This document shows positions 1 to 8,385 of a DNA stretch of 64,000 bases, in pieces. Origin of the DNA: Halocatena marina. GTDB lineage: Archaea > Halobacteriota > Halobacteria > Halobacteriales > Haloarculaceae. The notes under the pieces were generated by a model. The model was given only the letters and a program-made list of their open reading frames with translations, was not told the origin of the DNA and made no database searches. The position numbers were made by a program, and so were the translations under genes. Location of the stretch: positions 868,001 to 932,000 of the forward strand of contig NZ_CP109785.1 in assembly GCF_025913575.1 (NCBI RefSeq). Reading direction: 5' to 3'. How positions within the stretch are numbered: position 1 is the first letter of the stretch; every line of letters begins with the position of its first letter.

Positions 1-336
1 ATTGCGCTGGCGTACAAAGATGGTGTTTCGGTAGATACACTGAGCGCTCGCTATGGACTGTCGCGTTCGACAGTGTATTCGTGGCTCGATCGCTTCGAGT
101 ACCGCTCAATCGAAGAGGCAGTACACGACGATTCCAGACCCGGGCGGCCACCAAAACTCAGCGACAAACAGCAATCTGCGCTTCAGACTGCACTCGAATC
201 ATCGCCCACGGACTTCGATTACGAGCAGTCATCGTGGACTCCAGAGCTGCTCCAGCAACACATTAAACGCAATTTTGAGGTGTCCTACTCATTAGGTCAC
301 GTTCGTCGCTTACTCCGTGAAACTGCCAATCGATAA
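1..336 (+). CDS. IS630-type transposase N-terminal helix-turn-helix domain, partial, no DDE part
   Basis: The reading frame is already open at base 1, so the start lies outside the window; about 111 codons are visible before TAA. The visible protein carries a helix-turn-helix (TLSARYGLSRSTVYSWLDRF), a basic Arg/Pro/Gly linker (RPGRPPKLSD) and a second helical segment (WTPELLQQHIKRNF), the order found in the DNA-binding half of IS630/Tc1-like transposases. A full transposase would continue into a DDE catalytic domain of roughly 200 residues. Here the frame stops and no such domain follows on either strand, so this is a stand-alone HTH protein or, more likely, an element remnant. It marks possible past insertion at the left edge of the window. 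Confidence 0.7.
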   Translation: MALAYKDGVSVDTLSARYGLSRSTVYSWLDRFEYRSIEEAVHDDSRPGRPPKLSDKQQSALQTALESSPTDFDYEQSSWTPELLQQHIKRNFEVSYSLGHVRRLLRETANR

Positions 337-469
337 CCTAAATGTTCCTTATGCGTACCCACTTTGTACCGGGTTCAAAGGCGTGTATACCGTGAATATG
401 GTCTCATTGGTGGTTCTATGGAATATAGGAAGTCAATAACTTTCCTGAGATACCACCTATTCATCAGTG

Positions 470-607
470 ATGTCCGAGTGGTTGACTGACAGTGATTGGG
501 AGCGTATCGCGATGTTTGCGAATACTAGTATGCACGATCGTACCCCGGAGCTGCTGCTTCCAGAAGATGGAGCCGATATCGACGATACTCACCACGGTAG
601 TACTTGA
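470..607 (+). CDS. small conserved-type haloarchaeal protein, 45 aa
   Basis: A 45-codon frame starts MSEWLTDSDWERIAMFA and ends in an acidic, His-containing tail. The MSxWLTxxxWERI start followed by a proline/glutamate-rich end is, from memory, typical of a short uncharacterised haloarchaeal family. An AT-rich patch (around 432-440) lies about 30 bases before the ATG, as expected for a leaderless haloarchaeal message, and no Shine-Dalgarno is visible. No function can be assigned. It stands alone between the transposase fragment and the convergent regulator gene. The composition (many D/E, Trp pair) argues against a random frame, but conservation was not tested. Confidence 0.45.
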   Translation: MSEWLTDSDWERIAMFANTSMHDRTPELLLPEDGADIDDTHHGST

Positions 608-757
608 GTGACGGTACACACAAGAACGGAAAATCGTTGATCGAACGGTACCGCTTCGATCGTCTATTTTGCGCTCGATACTGCATCTTTGCTACTACCG
701 TCTCTGTGTTCTCAGATAATAGAATAGTTGGATTAGATTATTGAGCAATGAAACAGG

Positions 758-1033
758 TCACACAAGGTTCTCTGCTTCGATTGTCTGCCAGATTTCTGTC
801 CCCTGTTCGGTGATTCCGTAAACTCGTCCCTTTCGACGATCTTCTGAAACGAGTAGCTCAACGAGCGATCGTTCTCGGAGCCGTCCAAGCGCACGCGAGA
901 CATGAGATATCGAGATATCTGCGTCATCGGCTATCTGCGATGGTGTCGCAGGACCGACTGCTAGTCGCTTGAGAACGGCTACGCGATAATTAGAGCTAAT
1001 AACGAAACTCACTTCGTCCCAGTTTGGTGTCAT
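758..1033 (-). CDS. winged-helix transcriptional regulator (ArsR/MarR-like), 91 aa
   Basis: This single-domain DNA-binding protein belongs to the small winged-helix regulators common in haloarchaea. The N-terminal half has FVISSNYRVAVLKRLA, then TPSQIADDADISISHVSRAL (the recognition helix pair), then RLRERSLVELL and a basic wing (SEDRRKGRVYGITEQG). There are no cysteine or histidine clusters suggesting metal sensing, so the ligand is unknown. The length matches one-domain members of the group. The gene is isolated and points away from the DUF1616 gene, whose promoter region it shares across about 400 bases; regulation of that gene is possible but only inferred. Confidence 0.8.
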   Translation of the reverse strand: MTPNWDEVSFVISSNYRVAVLKRLAVGPATPSQIADDADISISHVSRALGRLRERSLVELLVSEDRRKGRVYGITEQGTEIWQTIEAENLV

Positions 1034-1436
1034 TGGGTGTCCTCCATGGTGTCACAGTCGTCCTCACAACGTCCCGTATTATCCGAATACAGGTTTAGTA
1101 ATATACCACGTACCACAGCAGTTGCGTGTGTCTACTTTTTGTTAGTTAAGTTAAATAACTTTGCCTTGCGAATCGTAGCTCAGCAGTCATCCTTACGAAG
1201 CGGGCGATTATTGTTTGGGACTAATTACTCCGGTAAAGGTCGCTGCTTCGCTGATCTTCGAGTATCACAGAGGATCATGTAACATATCCATTTGAGGAAC
1301 CTATTCATTCCTTACTCATACGGTAGAAACCGTATAACAATGCGCGAACACTGGCTGAAATCAGTTCAATGGGCACCCCGATAATCAATCCATTGAGTCG
1401 TTTGGCTCGCTCTTATCACTTCATTAGATCCAAAGA
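1034..1436. other. intergenic region between divergent genes
   Basis: About 400 AT-rich bases separate the winged-helix gene (leftward) from the DUF1616 gene (rightward). No convincing coding frame is visible. It contains two inverted repeats: a 6-2-6 repeat at 1148-1161 (AAGTTA/TAACTT) and a 7-4-7 repeat at 1318-1335 (ATACGGT/ACCGTAT). Confidence 0.6.
1318..1335. promoter_or_regulatory. inverted repeat, possible operator
   Basis: ATACGGT and ACCGTAT form a perfect 7-base inverted repeat around a 4-base spacer, about 100 bases before the GTG of the DUF1616 gene. The right arm runs into GTATAAC, a TATA-like stretch, so a protein bound here could block a promoter. The divergent winged-helix gene is a candidate binder; this is inference. 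Confidence 0.35.
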
Positions 1437-2600
1437 GTGCGGACGGGGGAGGCTTCAGAGGTGGATACGGTGACAAACGCAACTTCAGAGCGGTCGTGGT
1501 GGCGTCGGCTCATCACTGGTTCGCTCCTATGGGAAACCATTCTCGTTATCGGTTTTGCAGTAATAGCCGATCTTGTTGTCCTGATGGTTGACCGTCCGCC
1601 CATTCGGGCAGTGTTCGGATTTCCACTCCTGTTGTTTTTTCCCGGCTACGCGATCCTGACAGTGTTGTTCCCAGGTCAGCCTCGTCGTTCTCGATACAAC
1701 ACGTTTGATCCACTCTCTCGGAGTATCAGCGGTGTCGAGCGAGTTGCATTGTCGTTCGGCATAAGTCTCGCGCTGATACCACCGATCGCGCTCGTCTTTT
1801 GGACGGTGAACGATCAGGGGTTCGGTGTCCGAGCCATCCTCTGGGTCTTCACTGCGATTATCACGCTCGGAATGATCTATGGGACGTACCGACGCTTTCG
1901 ACTACCAATGCGGGATCGATATCGCATCCCAGTCAGCCACTGGATGTCTGAGCTGCGGACAAACGGGTTCAGCGGGGGAGTGATCGGAACCCTTCTCCGG
2001 ATCGGACTGGCGATTTCGGTTATTCTCGCGGTAGGAACGCTGGGTTATGCAGTTCTCGTTCCAAACCAATCGGCGTCGTACACCAACACCTCGCTTCTCA
2101 CCCGTGGTCCGACTGGCGATCTCACTGCCGCAAATTATTCAAATGCAATGGCGGAAAACGGAGGGAACCTCATTCTCTCGATCGAGAACAATGAGAAAGA
2201 GTCAGTGTCGTACACAGTTGTCGTCAAGATACAGCGCGTAGAAACAAATGGGCAACAGACGTCTGTGAATTCTTCGGACGAACTGAAGCGTCTCCAGACA
2301 ACTGTTGTGGATGGCGAAACAGATTATCTGTCTCACACCGTATCTCCATCGATGAACGGTGAGAATCTCAGGCTGCAGTACCTCATCTACAAAGGTGACC
2401 CCCCGGCAGTCACGACGGCATCCAATGCGTATCAGACGCTCTTTATCTGGGTCGATAACCCGAGTCCGACAGCGACAAACCCAACAGGCGGTTCCGGAAC
2501 AGGTTCAGGGACAGGAACGGGATCAGGCCCGGGGTCTGGATCTGGAACAGGGCAATCACTGGCGAATACTAGCCCTACGAGAATAGCGGTGGTCGACTGA
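1437..2600 (+). CDS. DUF1616 family membrane protein with Gly/Ser/Thr-rich tail, 387 aa
   Basis: A polytopic membrane protein of the archaeal DUF1616 family, often found beside surface-glycan genes; its reaction is unknown. Five hydrophobic segments are visible (about residues 34-51, 58-78, 102-123, 131-150 and 186-208), followed by a roughly 120-residue soluble, probably external domain rich in Asn/Ser/Thr, several in N-x-S/T sequons. The last 37 residues include a low-complexity run of Gly, Ser and Thr. The start chosen is GTG at 1437; a second GTG in frame about 11 codons later could also serve. The TGA overlaps the ATG of the next gene by one base, so the two are translated together. Confidence 0.75.
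   Translation: MRTGEASEVDTVTNATSERSWWRRLITGSLLWETILVIGFAVIADLVVLMVDRPPIRAVFGFPLLLFFPGYAILTVLFPGQPRRSRYNTFDPLSRSISGVERVALSFGISLALIPPIALVFWTVNDQGFGVRAILWVFTAIITLGMIYGTYRRFRLPMRDRYRIPVSHWMSELRTNGFSGGVIGTLLRIGLAISVILAVGTLGYAVLVPNQSASYTNTSLLTRGPTGDLTAANYSNAMAENGGNLILSIENNEKESVSYTVVVKIQRVETNGQQTSVNSSDELKRLQTTVVDGETDYLSHTVSPSMNGENLRLQYLIYKGDPPAVTTASNAYQTLFIWVDNPSPTATNPTGGSGTGSGTGTGSGPGSGSGTGQSLANTSPTRIAVVD
2487..2552 (+). repeat. Gly-Ser-Thr low-complexity coding repeat
   Basis: About 22 codons near the end of the DUF1616 gene encode almost only Gly, Ser and Thr in a GSGTG-like pattern. Such tails are common as flexible spacers on haloarchaeal surface proteins and may be O-glycosylated. The repeat is prone to length change by slippage. 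Confidence 0.7.
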
Positions 2601-3181
2601 TGTGGCCGTGGGAGCATCTCGCTGTTGGCTATCTTTTCTATTCTTTTTTTACTCGCTTTCGCACCGGATCACCACCTGGTTGGATGGGCGTGCTTGCTCT
2701 CGCGTTTGGCACTCAGTTTCCAGATCTCATCGACAAACCGCTCGCGTGGGAGATTGGGCTACTTCCATCCGGAAACTCCCTCGCGCACTCTCTGTTCACA
2801 GCACTCCCGCTGTCTGCGATTGGAATCATTCTCGCTAACCGTCGTGGAGTGCCCCAGTTAGGAGTCGCGTTTGCGATTGGATATCTCCTGCACCTCCCAG
2901 GCGATGTATTCTATCCGGTGTTGTACGGTGGCGGTCCGTGGATCGATTTTCTCTTCTGGCCGATCGTTCCTGCCCAATCGGGACACGTTTCTGGGTTTGT
3001 CTATGAGTTCAGGCATTTAATCGAACGAACGGTACAGTATCTATCTTCACCGTCTGGCCAACTGTATCTAATGCTCGAAGTAGGATTACTCGGCTCGGCA
3101 GGGATAATGTGGTACGCCGATGGAATGCCCGGAGCGGGTATCCTTCGTGTCACGATCGCTCGCGTCCGAACGCAGATCTGA
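2600..3181 (+). CDS. membrane-bound metal-dependent hydrolase (YdjM/LexA-binding type), 193 aa
   Basis: The protein matches the membrane-bound metal-dependent hydrolase family (PF04307 type). Histidines and aspartates sit where that family has them: PWEHLAVGYLFYS at the N-terminus, FGTQFPDLIDKP, GNSLAHSLFTALP and GYLLHLPGDVFYP. Four to five hydrophobic segments alternate with these motifs. The substrate is not known for haloarchaeal members. It starts one base inside the stop codon of the DUF1616 gene, so the pair form one operon; the DUF1616/hydrolase pairing suggests a joint role at the cell envelope. It converges on the phosphodiesterase gene, with only 13 bases between the stops. Confidence 0.75.
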   Translation: MWPWEHLAVGYLFYSFFTRFRTGSPPGWMGVLALAFGTQFPDLIDKPLAWEIGLLPSGNSLAHSLFTALPLSAIGIILANRRGVPQLGVAFAIGYLLHLPGDVFYPVLYGGGPWIDFLFWPIVPAQSGHVSGFVYEFRHLIERTVQYLSSPSGQLYLMLEVGLLGSAGIMWYADGMPGAGILRVTIARVRTQI

Positions 3182-3194
3182 ACGCTCTATAAAT

Positions 3195-4787
3195 TCATTC
3201 TAAGTATCCGAGATCTTTGAGACGATCCTCGATCGTTTCGTTGTGTGTTTTTCGCCGGGCATCGGGATCGAACAGCGGATATTTTCGCTCTCCCGCTGAT
3301 TCGACGATCGGAAGCGTCTGACCGTCCATCTCCACATCGGCAGGAACATCAAAGGTTGCCAACACCGATGGAGCAACATCAAACAGGTGTGCGTTATTGA
3401 GTGGCACTGTCTCGTCGACCACAGCGCCTCGTGCTGCGATGAGTCCGGCACGCTTGTGATTCCATGGTTCTTCTGGGGCATCGAACTGTCCTGCTCCGAG
3501 ACGAGTTGAGAGAAACTGATCGAAATCAGTTGGGATTGTTAAGATATCCACTGCTCGGTTCGCTTCTGGTCCTTTGAAGTACTGTCCGCGCCGAACAACC
3601 GATTCAAATACTGGTTTCCCTGCGGGCGTCTCGGCCTGCTCTAAACATTCGATGAGAGCGGATCGAACCGACTCGTACTCCGACTCTGGAACGATGCCGT
3701 CTGGTTCACGACCTTCGAGATTGATACGAACACCGAGCTCAGTACGCGAGCGCATGTATGCCATCGAACGTGGAAAGTCAACCTGTTCGGTCGCGGTACT
3801 AATTGCTCTCATTGGTACGTGTCGGAGAACAAGATCATCGAGGCCGATAACAGAGAGGATCGATTCGATTCGCTGACTCGTCAGTCCCATCTTCGCTGTG
3901 CTTGCTGTCAATCGCTCAATGAAACTTGAATCAAACTGTGTGGCCTCTGTACCGTGCTTGAGTTGTGCATCTCGGACACCTGCCCACGACGGCATTCCAG
4001 TGCCACCGTTTGTCGTCTGAACAAAGCCATGCTCGCGGAGGTACTCATTTACGAGGAACGAGCGGCCCTCGTAGGGGCCAATCCCGTGATCACTCACGAC
4101 GAAGACGTTCTGGGGTTCACACGCGTCGAGCAGCTCGCCAATCTGTTCATCAACCGCACCGTAGATTCGCTCTAGCGCGGCCCAGTCACCTGGCTTTTTA
4201 TGACAGATCGTATCTGTCCACTGAAACTGGACAAATCCGAAATCCGGCTCGAAACGCTCTGCGAGATATCGGAACGCGTCACCGCGCATCCGAATACAGT
4301 CTTTTGCTGATTCGACGTCTCCGTACAACTGATACCCTCCAATCGCCTCTTCGACGTCTGAGAGTATCTCCGGAGGGTGGCATTTCGGTGCTTCGGGAGC
4401 GGTATATCCGGGAATGAGAGCTCCATCGAACGGGCGCGGTGGGTGTGTGACTGGCACGTTGACGACAACACTCCGATAGCCGCATCGGTCGAGATACTCC
4501 CACAGCGTCCGTCGTCGCACGTGCGTCCCATTGACAACGTTCCACTCATACCCGTCGAATGAAAGAAAGTCAAAAACACCGTGTTTTCCTGGATTTGTTC
4601 CCGTATACAGCGACGGCCAGGCGCTCGCAGTCCACGGTGGAATCTGTGATTCGAGCGATCCGCTTGCCCCCGAGAGAAGTCGCTGTAAGTGGGGTAACCG
4701 GTTTTGCTTGAACTGCGGTTTGAGCACCGGTAAACAAGCGGCATCGATGCCGATCAAAAGCGTCCGCAGACTCCCGTTATCGCCCAT
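3195..4787 (-). CDS. alkaline-phosphatase superfamily type I phosphodiesterase / nucleotide pyrophosphatase-like, 530 aa
   Basis: A metal-dependent phosphotransfer or phosphodiester hydrolase. Metal and nucleophile motifs are in the usual order: LLIGIDAACL (first metal Asp), IPPWTASAWPSLYTGTNPG (nucleophile Thr after PW), the DTICHK segment near residue 210, FVVSDHGIGPYEG (second metal Asp/His) and, towards the C-terminus, WNHKRAGL. Nucleophile Thr rather than Cys means it need not be activated to formylglycine and is unlikely to be a true sulfatase. The C-terminus ends in RLKDLGYLE, a tail shared with two other enzymes in this window. There is no signal peptide, so action at the inner side of the membrane or in the cytosol is likely. 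Substrate unknown; glycan phosphate or polyprenyl-phosphate chemistry would fit the neighbourhood. Confidence 0.8.
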   Translation of the reverse strand: MGDNGSLRTLLIGIDAACLPVLKPQFKQNRLPHLQRLLSGASGSLESQIPPWTASAWPSLYTGTNPGKHGVFDFLSFDGYEWNVVNGTHVRRRTLWEYLDRCGYRSVVVNVPVTHPPRPFDGALIPGYTAPEAPKCHPPEILSDVEEAIGGYQLYGDVESAKDCIRMRGDAFRYLAERFEPDFGFVQFQWTDTICHKKPGDWAALERIYGAVDEQIGELLDACEPQNVFVVSDHGIGPYEGRSFLVNEYLREHGFVQTTNGGTGMPSWAGVRDAQLKHGTEATQFDSSFIERLTASTAKMGLTSQRIESILSVIGLDDLVLRHVPMRAISTATEQVDFPRSMAYMRSRTELGVRINLEGREPDGIVPESEYESVRSALIECLEQAETPAGKPVFESVVRRGQYFKGPEANRAVDILTIPTDFDQFLSTRLGAGQFDAPEEPWNHKRAGLIAARGAVVDETVPLNNAHLFDVAPSVLATFDVPADVEMDGQTLPIVESAGERKYPLFDPDARRKTHNETIEDRLKDLGYLE

Positions 4788-5371
4788 CGATTCGTCTATG
4801 GCATCGCTCGCCCTTTGTTATGGTATTCATTCTCGTTTCAGTCTACGTTTGTCCCGCCTTTACTCTGAAGATCACGGGAATGACAACCGAGAGGGAATGA
4901 TAGTGTATGTCTTGCAGAGTGGTAGCCATCAAATATGCTCAGCTGCGCTTGAAAGACTGTGGAGATATATCAGTAGTTTAGTTTGGATCACGATGTATCT
5001 TCGTAATTATATATTACGTGGGGAATGATCCTCACATCAACACCGGTCTTTCAATCCAATTCTGTTTACGACGAGCGAAAACCGCTGTAATTGGGGCCGA
5101 ATATTCAGTTCAGTCGTTTTCGATCGATATATCATCAAAAACAATCATAGTACTGAACAACGAGTCTGGTTGTACGCTGACTTGCAAATGAAACAGAGAC
5201 ACTACTTGGCTTAATCGGACGCTGTGACTTCGATCAAGGAGTTACGTCGTGATCTCACTAGAGATTCGGATCAAAGTAAGGGCGAATGAAGGACAAAGGA
5301 ACACAGCACGTCGATCCCATGTCCAGTACCGTTCCGTCCGCTTCGTCACCGCTGCTGTTCAATGATGGGAA
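4788..5371. other. intergenic, no supported gene
   Basis: This 580-base AT-rich stretch lies between two leftward genes. Short open frames occur but have no family-like sequence. It must contain the promoter of the phosphodiesterase gene near its left end. A stretch around 5160-5300 reads like fragmented coding DNA but could not be assigned. Confidence 0.5.
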
Positions 5372-5971
5372 TTATCTCTCATCGTCAGTGGCTAACTCGA
5401 TCGGGAGACGTTGCTCGCGCTGTCGTATCGAGAGGTAATGGATAATCGTCGTCAGGCCGAAGAGGCCGAGGATGATTGCTCCCGACACAGTTACTGACAC
5501 TGCGGCGAACACGCCCACATCGATGACGCCGATGGCGTATATCACCACACAGATGATCTCAATCGCGAGATACATCAATTCCCATCTGATGTCGTATCCT
5601 CCCTCGCTCGGGAGGTATTCATCGACATCGCTTGCCCGATCGGTCAGACGGATCGTTCCGCTTTCCGTATCGTAGTCGATGAGTCCTGCTTCAGCCAGTT
5701 TTGGAACGTGTGTCTGATAGAGCGAAACGTACGCACGCTTTCGCTCTTGTTCGGTCAGTTCCTCTACTGGTGTATCATACTCCCAGGCAGCCACTTCGTC
5801 AGCAAGATCAGTCAACTGCATCGATTCGCTTTCCGATCGGAGATAGTAGAGGACGAATCGACGGCGAGGACTACTCAGCAAGTCGAAGACAAGATCTTGC
5901 GACAGTGGCTCTTCATCGCTTGATTCATGATTGGTTGACATACCATTATCCGTCGGGATAGTAGTCGTCAT
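5372..5971 (-). CDS. DUF7344 winged-helix membrane protein, 199 aa
   Basis: A haloarchaeal regulator-like protein with a cytoplasmic winged-helix domain and two C-terminal membrane segments. The N-terminal domain has the signature of the group: VFDLLSSPRRRFVLYYL, LTDLADEVAAWE, EQERKRAYVSLYQTHVPKL and GLIDYDTESGTIRL. The hydrophobic pair is at about residues 131-148 and 151-173. A second protein of the same design is encoded at 14442-15077, at the other side of the glycan locus. It is transcribed away from the Gfo/GT2/WecB operon across a 400-base gap, an arrangement typical of a regulator and its target. ATG at 5971 was chosen; an internal ATG ten codons later is possible. Confidence 0.8.
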   Translation of the reverse strand: MTTTIPTDNGMSTNHESSDEEPLSQDLVFDLLSSPRRRFVLYYLRSESESMQLTDLADEVAAWEYDTPVEELTEQERKRAYVSLYQTHVPKLAEAGLIDYDTESGTIRLTDRASDVDEYLPSEGGYDIRWELMYLAIEIICVVIYAIGVIDVGVFAAVSVTVSGAIILGLFGLTTIIHYLSIRQREQRLPIELATDDER

Positions 5972-6368
5972 CGCCGCCGAGGAAGTAGAGGTATGTTGGT
6001 TACGTTCTTTGTTACAGTCGACCTACGCCTTGTAGACCGATACTAACGGACACCGTAAAACCTGATATTGATTCCTATCGACGAGCATTCACAGAGCAAC
6101 CACATTACTGGCTGAATCCAGCCGTGATTCTACATAATACTCAAACTTCATGTTCGTAAATATACTTCTACTCGATGAAACCTGTCAATAACAAAGCAAG
6201 GGAGAAACGAGTTCTGCCCCTGTATGTCTCGCCCTCGAAGATACTCACAGTTCATTCAGCTCATCAGTAGTTGTGTGTCGTTCGAGCCACAGTCCACACG
6301 GGGACCGTGTTCCTCATCGGCAGTTGCGATCGTGTCCAATACTCATACCGAAGCGTTTGACTGGAGCC
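5972..6368. other. divergent promoter region of the glycan locus
   Basis: About 400 bases lie between the DUF7344 gene and the Gfo/Idh gene. The longest frame here runs into the Gfo/Idh gene, but its first 32 codons (Arg/His/Ser-rich) do not resemble the family, so they are taken as non-coding. No clear Shine-Dalgarno or strong TATA box was found. Confidence 0.5.
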
Positions 6369-7391
6369 ATGTTTGAGCAGCTACCTGTCGGGGTCATCGG
6401 CGTCGGCGATATGGGTCAGCACCACGCGCGTGTCTACACGGAGTCACCCCGGGTTGATCTCGTCGGCGTCGTAGACGAAGACGAAGAGCGCGCAGAAGCA
6501 GTCGCTGCTGAGTATAGTACACGTGCACTCGACCAATCAACGGTTCTCGAGGAGGCCAAAGCGGTATCGATTGTCGTCCCAACGCGTGCGCACGCACCGA
6601 TTGCTCGAGAGGCGATCGACGCTGGTGTTGGCGTTCTCATCGAGAAGCCATTTGTTCATGACCCGTCTGTCGGACAGGATCTTATCGAACAGGCCAACGA
6701 ACGAGACGTTGTTCTTCAAGTTGGCCATATCGAACGATTTAACCCGGCAATTCGGACGCTTGCCGATATACTCGCCGATCTTGATGTAATTGCCATCGAT
6801 GCACGCCGCCTCGGACCACCGATCGACCGGGACGTCGATCAGAGTGTTGCGTTCGATCTGATGATCCACGATATTGACATTCTTCTGTCGCTCCTCGATT
6901 CCGAGCCACGGTCGATTAGTGCTGTTGGTTGCCGTGACAACCGTCACGTCACCGCGACGCTCCAGTTCGATGATGACATTGTTGGGACGCTGACAGCGAG
7001 TCGTCTCACACAGCAGAAGGTCCGTGAGTGTTGGATCACCACGAGCGAGTGTTTGATTGTCGTCGATTACATCGAGCAGACAGTTCGAATTCACCGCCAC
7101 TCGCTACCGGAGTACGTCGAATCGGCTGGTGGCGTTCGCTATCGCCACGAGAGTATCACTGAACGACCGACGGTCGAGAACGGCGAACCACTGAAACACG
7201 AGCTACTGTCGTTCGTTGACGCGGTCACGAACGGAACGGAGCCAGTTGTCACGGGGACAGACGGACTGCGAGCGCTCGAAATTGTACGGCAGATAGACGC
7301 GCTTGCAACCAGCTCCGAACAGGAGATTCCACAGAAGATTGGATCTGGAATCCTCGCCGATAGCGGGTCGGATTCCATCGGAGGGATATGA
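6369..7391 (+). CDS. Gfo/Idh/MocA oxidoreductase, UDP-GlcNAc 3-dehydrogenase-like, 340 aa
   Basis: An NAD(P)-dependent sugar dehydrogenase. The Rossmann start is VGVIGVGDMGQHHARVY; the catalytic-loop motif is VLIEKPFVHD with the expected EKP; FDLMIHDIDILLSLL carries the conserved Asp-x-x-x-His-Asp helix. The small loop VGHIERFNP after the second Rossmann segment resembles WbpB and archaeal UDP-N-acetylglucosamine 3-dehydrogenases, so a nucleotide sugar is a likely substrate; this is inference from neighbours (WecB, GT2). ATG at 6369 was chosen because the fold begins right after it. The next gene starts two bases after its TGA. Confidence 0.8.
   Translation: MFEQLPVGVIGVGDMGQHHARVYTESPRVDLVGVVDEDEERAEAVAAEYSTRALDQSTVLEEAKAVSIVVPTRAHAPIAREAIDAGVGVLIEKPFVHDPSVGQDLIEQANERDVVLQVGHIERFNPAIRTLADILADLDVIAIDARRLGPPIDRDVDQSVAFDLMIHDIDILLSLLDSEPRSISAVGCRDNRHVTATLQFDDDIVGTLTASRLTQQKVRECWITTSECLIVVDYIEQTVRIHRHSLPEYVESAGGVRYRHESITERPTVENGEPLKHELLSFVDAVTNGTEPVVTGTDGLRALEIVRQIDALATSSEQEIPQKIGSGILADSGSDSIGGI
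7380..7385 (+). promoter_or_regulatory. Shine-Dalgarno GGAGGG for the GT2 gene
   Basis: GGAGGG lies inside the end of the Gfo gene, seven bases before ATG 7393. It fixes the start of the glycosyltransferase gene and shows SD-type initiation for an internal operon gene. Confidence 0.6.
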
Positions 7392-7392
7392 T

Positions 7393-8385
7393 ATGTATCG
7401 AAATCATACGATTGGCGTCGTCGTGACAGCGTACAACGAAGAGGGATTGGTTGGCGATGTGATCAGCCGCATGCCAAGATTCGTTGACCGAGTGTACGCT
7501 GTCGATGACTGTTCGACCGACGGAACGTGGGACGAAATCACCCAACACGCTGCTACGCCGGTGAATGAGACCGTTACGTCTCCTGTTCCCGACGGAGGGC
7601 GAAACGCCGAACAGATGGTCGTTCCCATCCGACACGAGACCAACCAAGGGGTTGGCGGTGCGATCAAGTCGGGATTCGAGCACGCACTTGAGGATAGAGT
7701 AGACATTGTCGCGGTGATGGACGGTGATGGACAGATGGATCCAGCACACCTCCATCGGCTCCTCGATCCGATCATCGATGGAAAAGCCACGTACGCGAAA
7801 GGCAATCGCCTTTCGAGAATGTCCCATTTTCGAGGGATGTCACCGCTGCGTGTCATCGGGAACCTCATTCTGACCGCTCTCACGAGAATCGCGAGCGGTT
7901 ACTGGCGCATGAGTGATCCCCAAAACGGATACAATGCCATCTCTCGGTCGGCGCTCGAGCGTCTCTCGATCTCTGATCTGTACAGCGGCTATGGGTTCAG
8001 AAACGACATTCTCGTCCATTTGAACGTCCAGCAGGCAATTATCGCAGACGTTGCGATGCCAGCTATCTACGGAGAAGAAGAAAGCGGTATCCGCTACAGC
8101 AACTTCGTCCCACGGATGTCCGGGCTCTTGCTGCGTCGGTTCCTCTGGCGGCTCCATCAGCGGTACATGTCGAAGCACGGCTCCTTCGAGTCGGGTTTAT
8201 CAGCCGCAGTGATCAGTGTACTCGCGGGAGTCATTCTCCTCACTCGAACACTCTCTCGCAAACGCTCGCTGTTTTCGCGGATCAGCACTGTAGGGATGGT
8301 GTTCGGTGGTTTGCTGATGGCGCTTGCGATGGCCGAGAGTCGACACGCGAACGATGCAACCGTGGTGGTTGGTGAAGATGAGTAA
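7393..8385 (+). CDS. family 2 glycosyltransferase (dolichyl-phosphate sugar synthase-like), 330 aa
   Basis: A GT-A fold transferase. The N-terminus has VVVTAYNEEGLVGDVI and AVDDCSTDGTWDE (nucleotide binding), then VMDGDGQMDPAHL near residue 110 (the DxD metal site) and DPQNGYNAISRSAL (acceptor motif of dolichyl-phosphate sugar synthases). The C-terminus has two hydrophobic segments (about 272-291 and 302-321) that would anchor it to the membrane. Length is close to membrane-anchored DPM/GT2 proteins. It probably moves a sugar from a nucleotide donor to a polyprenyl phosphate or glycan at the inner membrane face. It overlaps the next gene by eight bases. Confidence 0.85.
   Translation: MYRNHTIGVVVTAYNEEGLVGDVISRMPRFVDRVYAVDDCSTDGTWDEITQHAATPVNETVTSPVPDGGRNAEQMVVPIRHETNQGVGGAIKSGFEHALEDRVDIVAVMDGDGQMDPAHLHRLLDPIIDGKATYAKGNRLSRMSHFRGMSPLRVIGNLILTALTRIASGYWRMSDPQNGYNAISRSALERLSISDLYSGYGFRNDILVHLNVQQAIIADVAMPAIYGEEESGIRYSNFVPRMSGLLLRRFLWRLHQRYMSKHGSFESGLSAAVISVLAGVILLTRTLSRKRSLFSRISTVGMVFGGLLMALAMAESRHANDATVVVGEDE

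Noticed and set aside
1165..1240. tRNA-like string (GTAGCTCAG) in the gap before the DUF1616 gene
   Set aside because: No acceptor stem, no T-loop, no fold; not a tRNA.
1037..1282. Rightward 81-codon frame between the winged-helix and DUF1616 genes
   Set aside because: Not acidic, no motif, covers AT-rich promoter DNA and inverted repeats.
4531..5028. Rightward 165-codon frame running from the phosphodiesterase gene into the gap
   Set aside because: Half of it is antisense to a clear gene and the remainder is Cys/Ser/Arg-rich without motif.
6273..6368. 32-codon N-terminal extension of the Gfo/Idh gene
   Set aside because: Arg/His/Ser-rich and unlike the family; the Rossmann fold starts just after ATG 6369.
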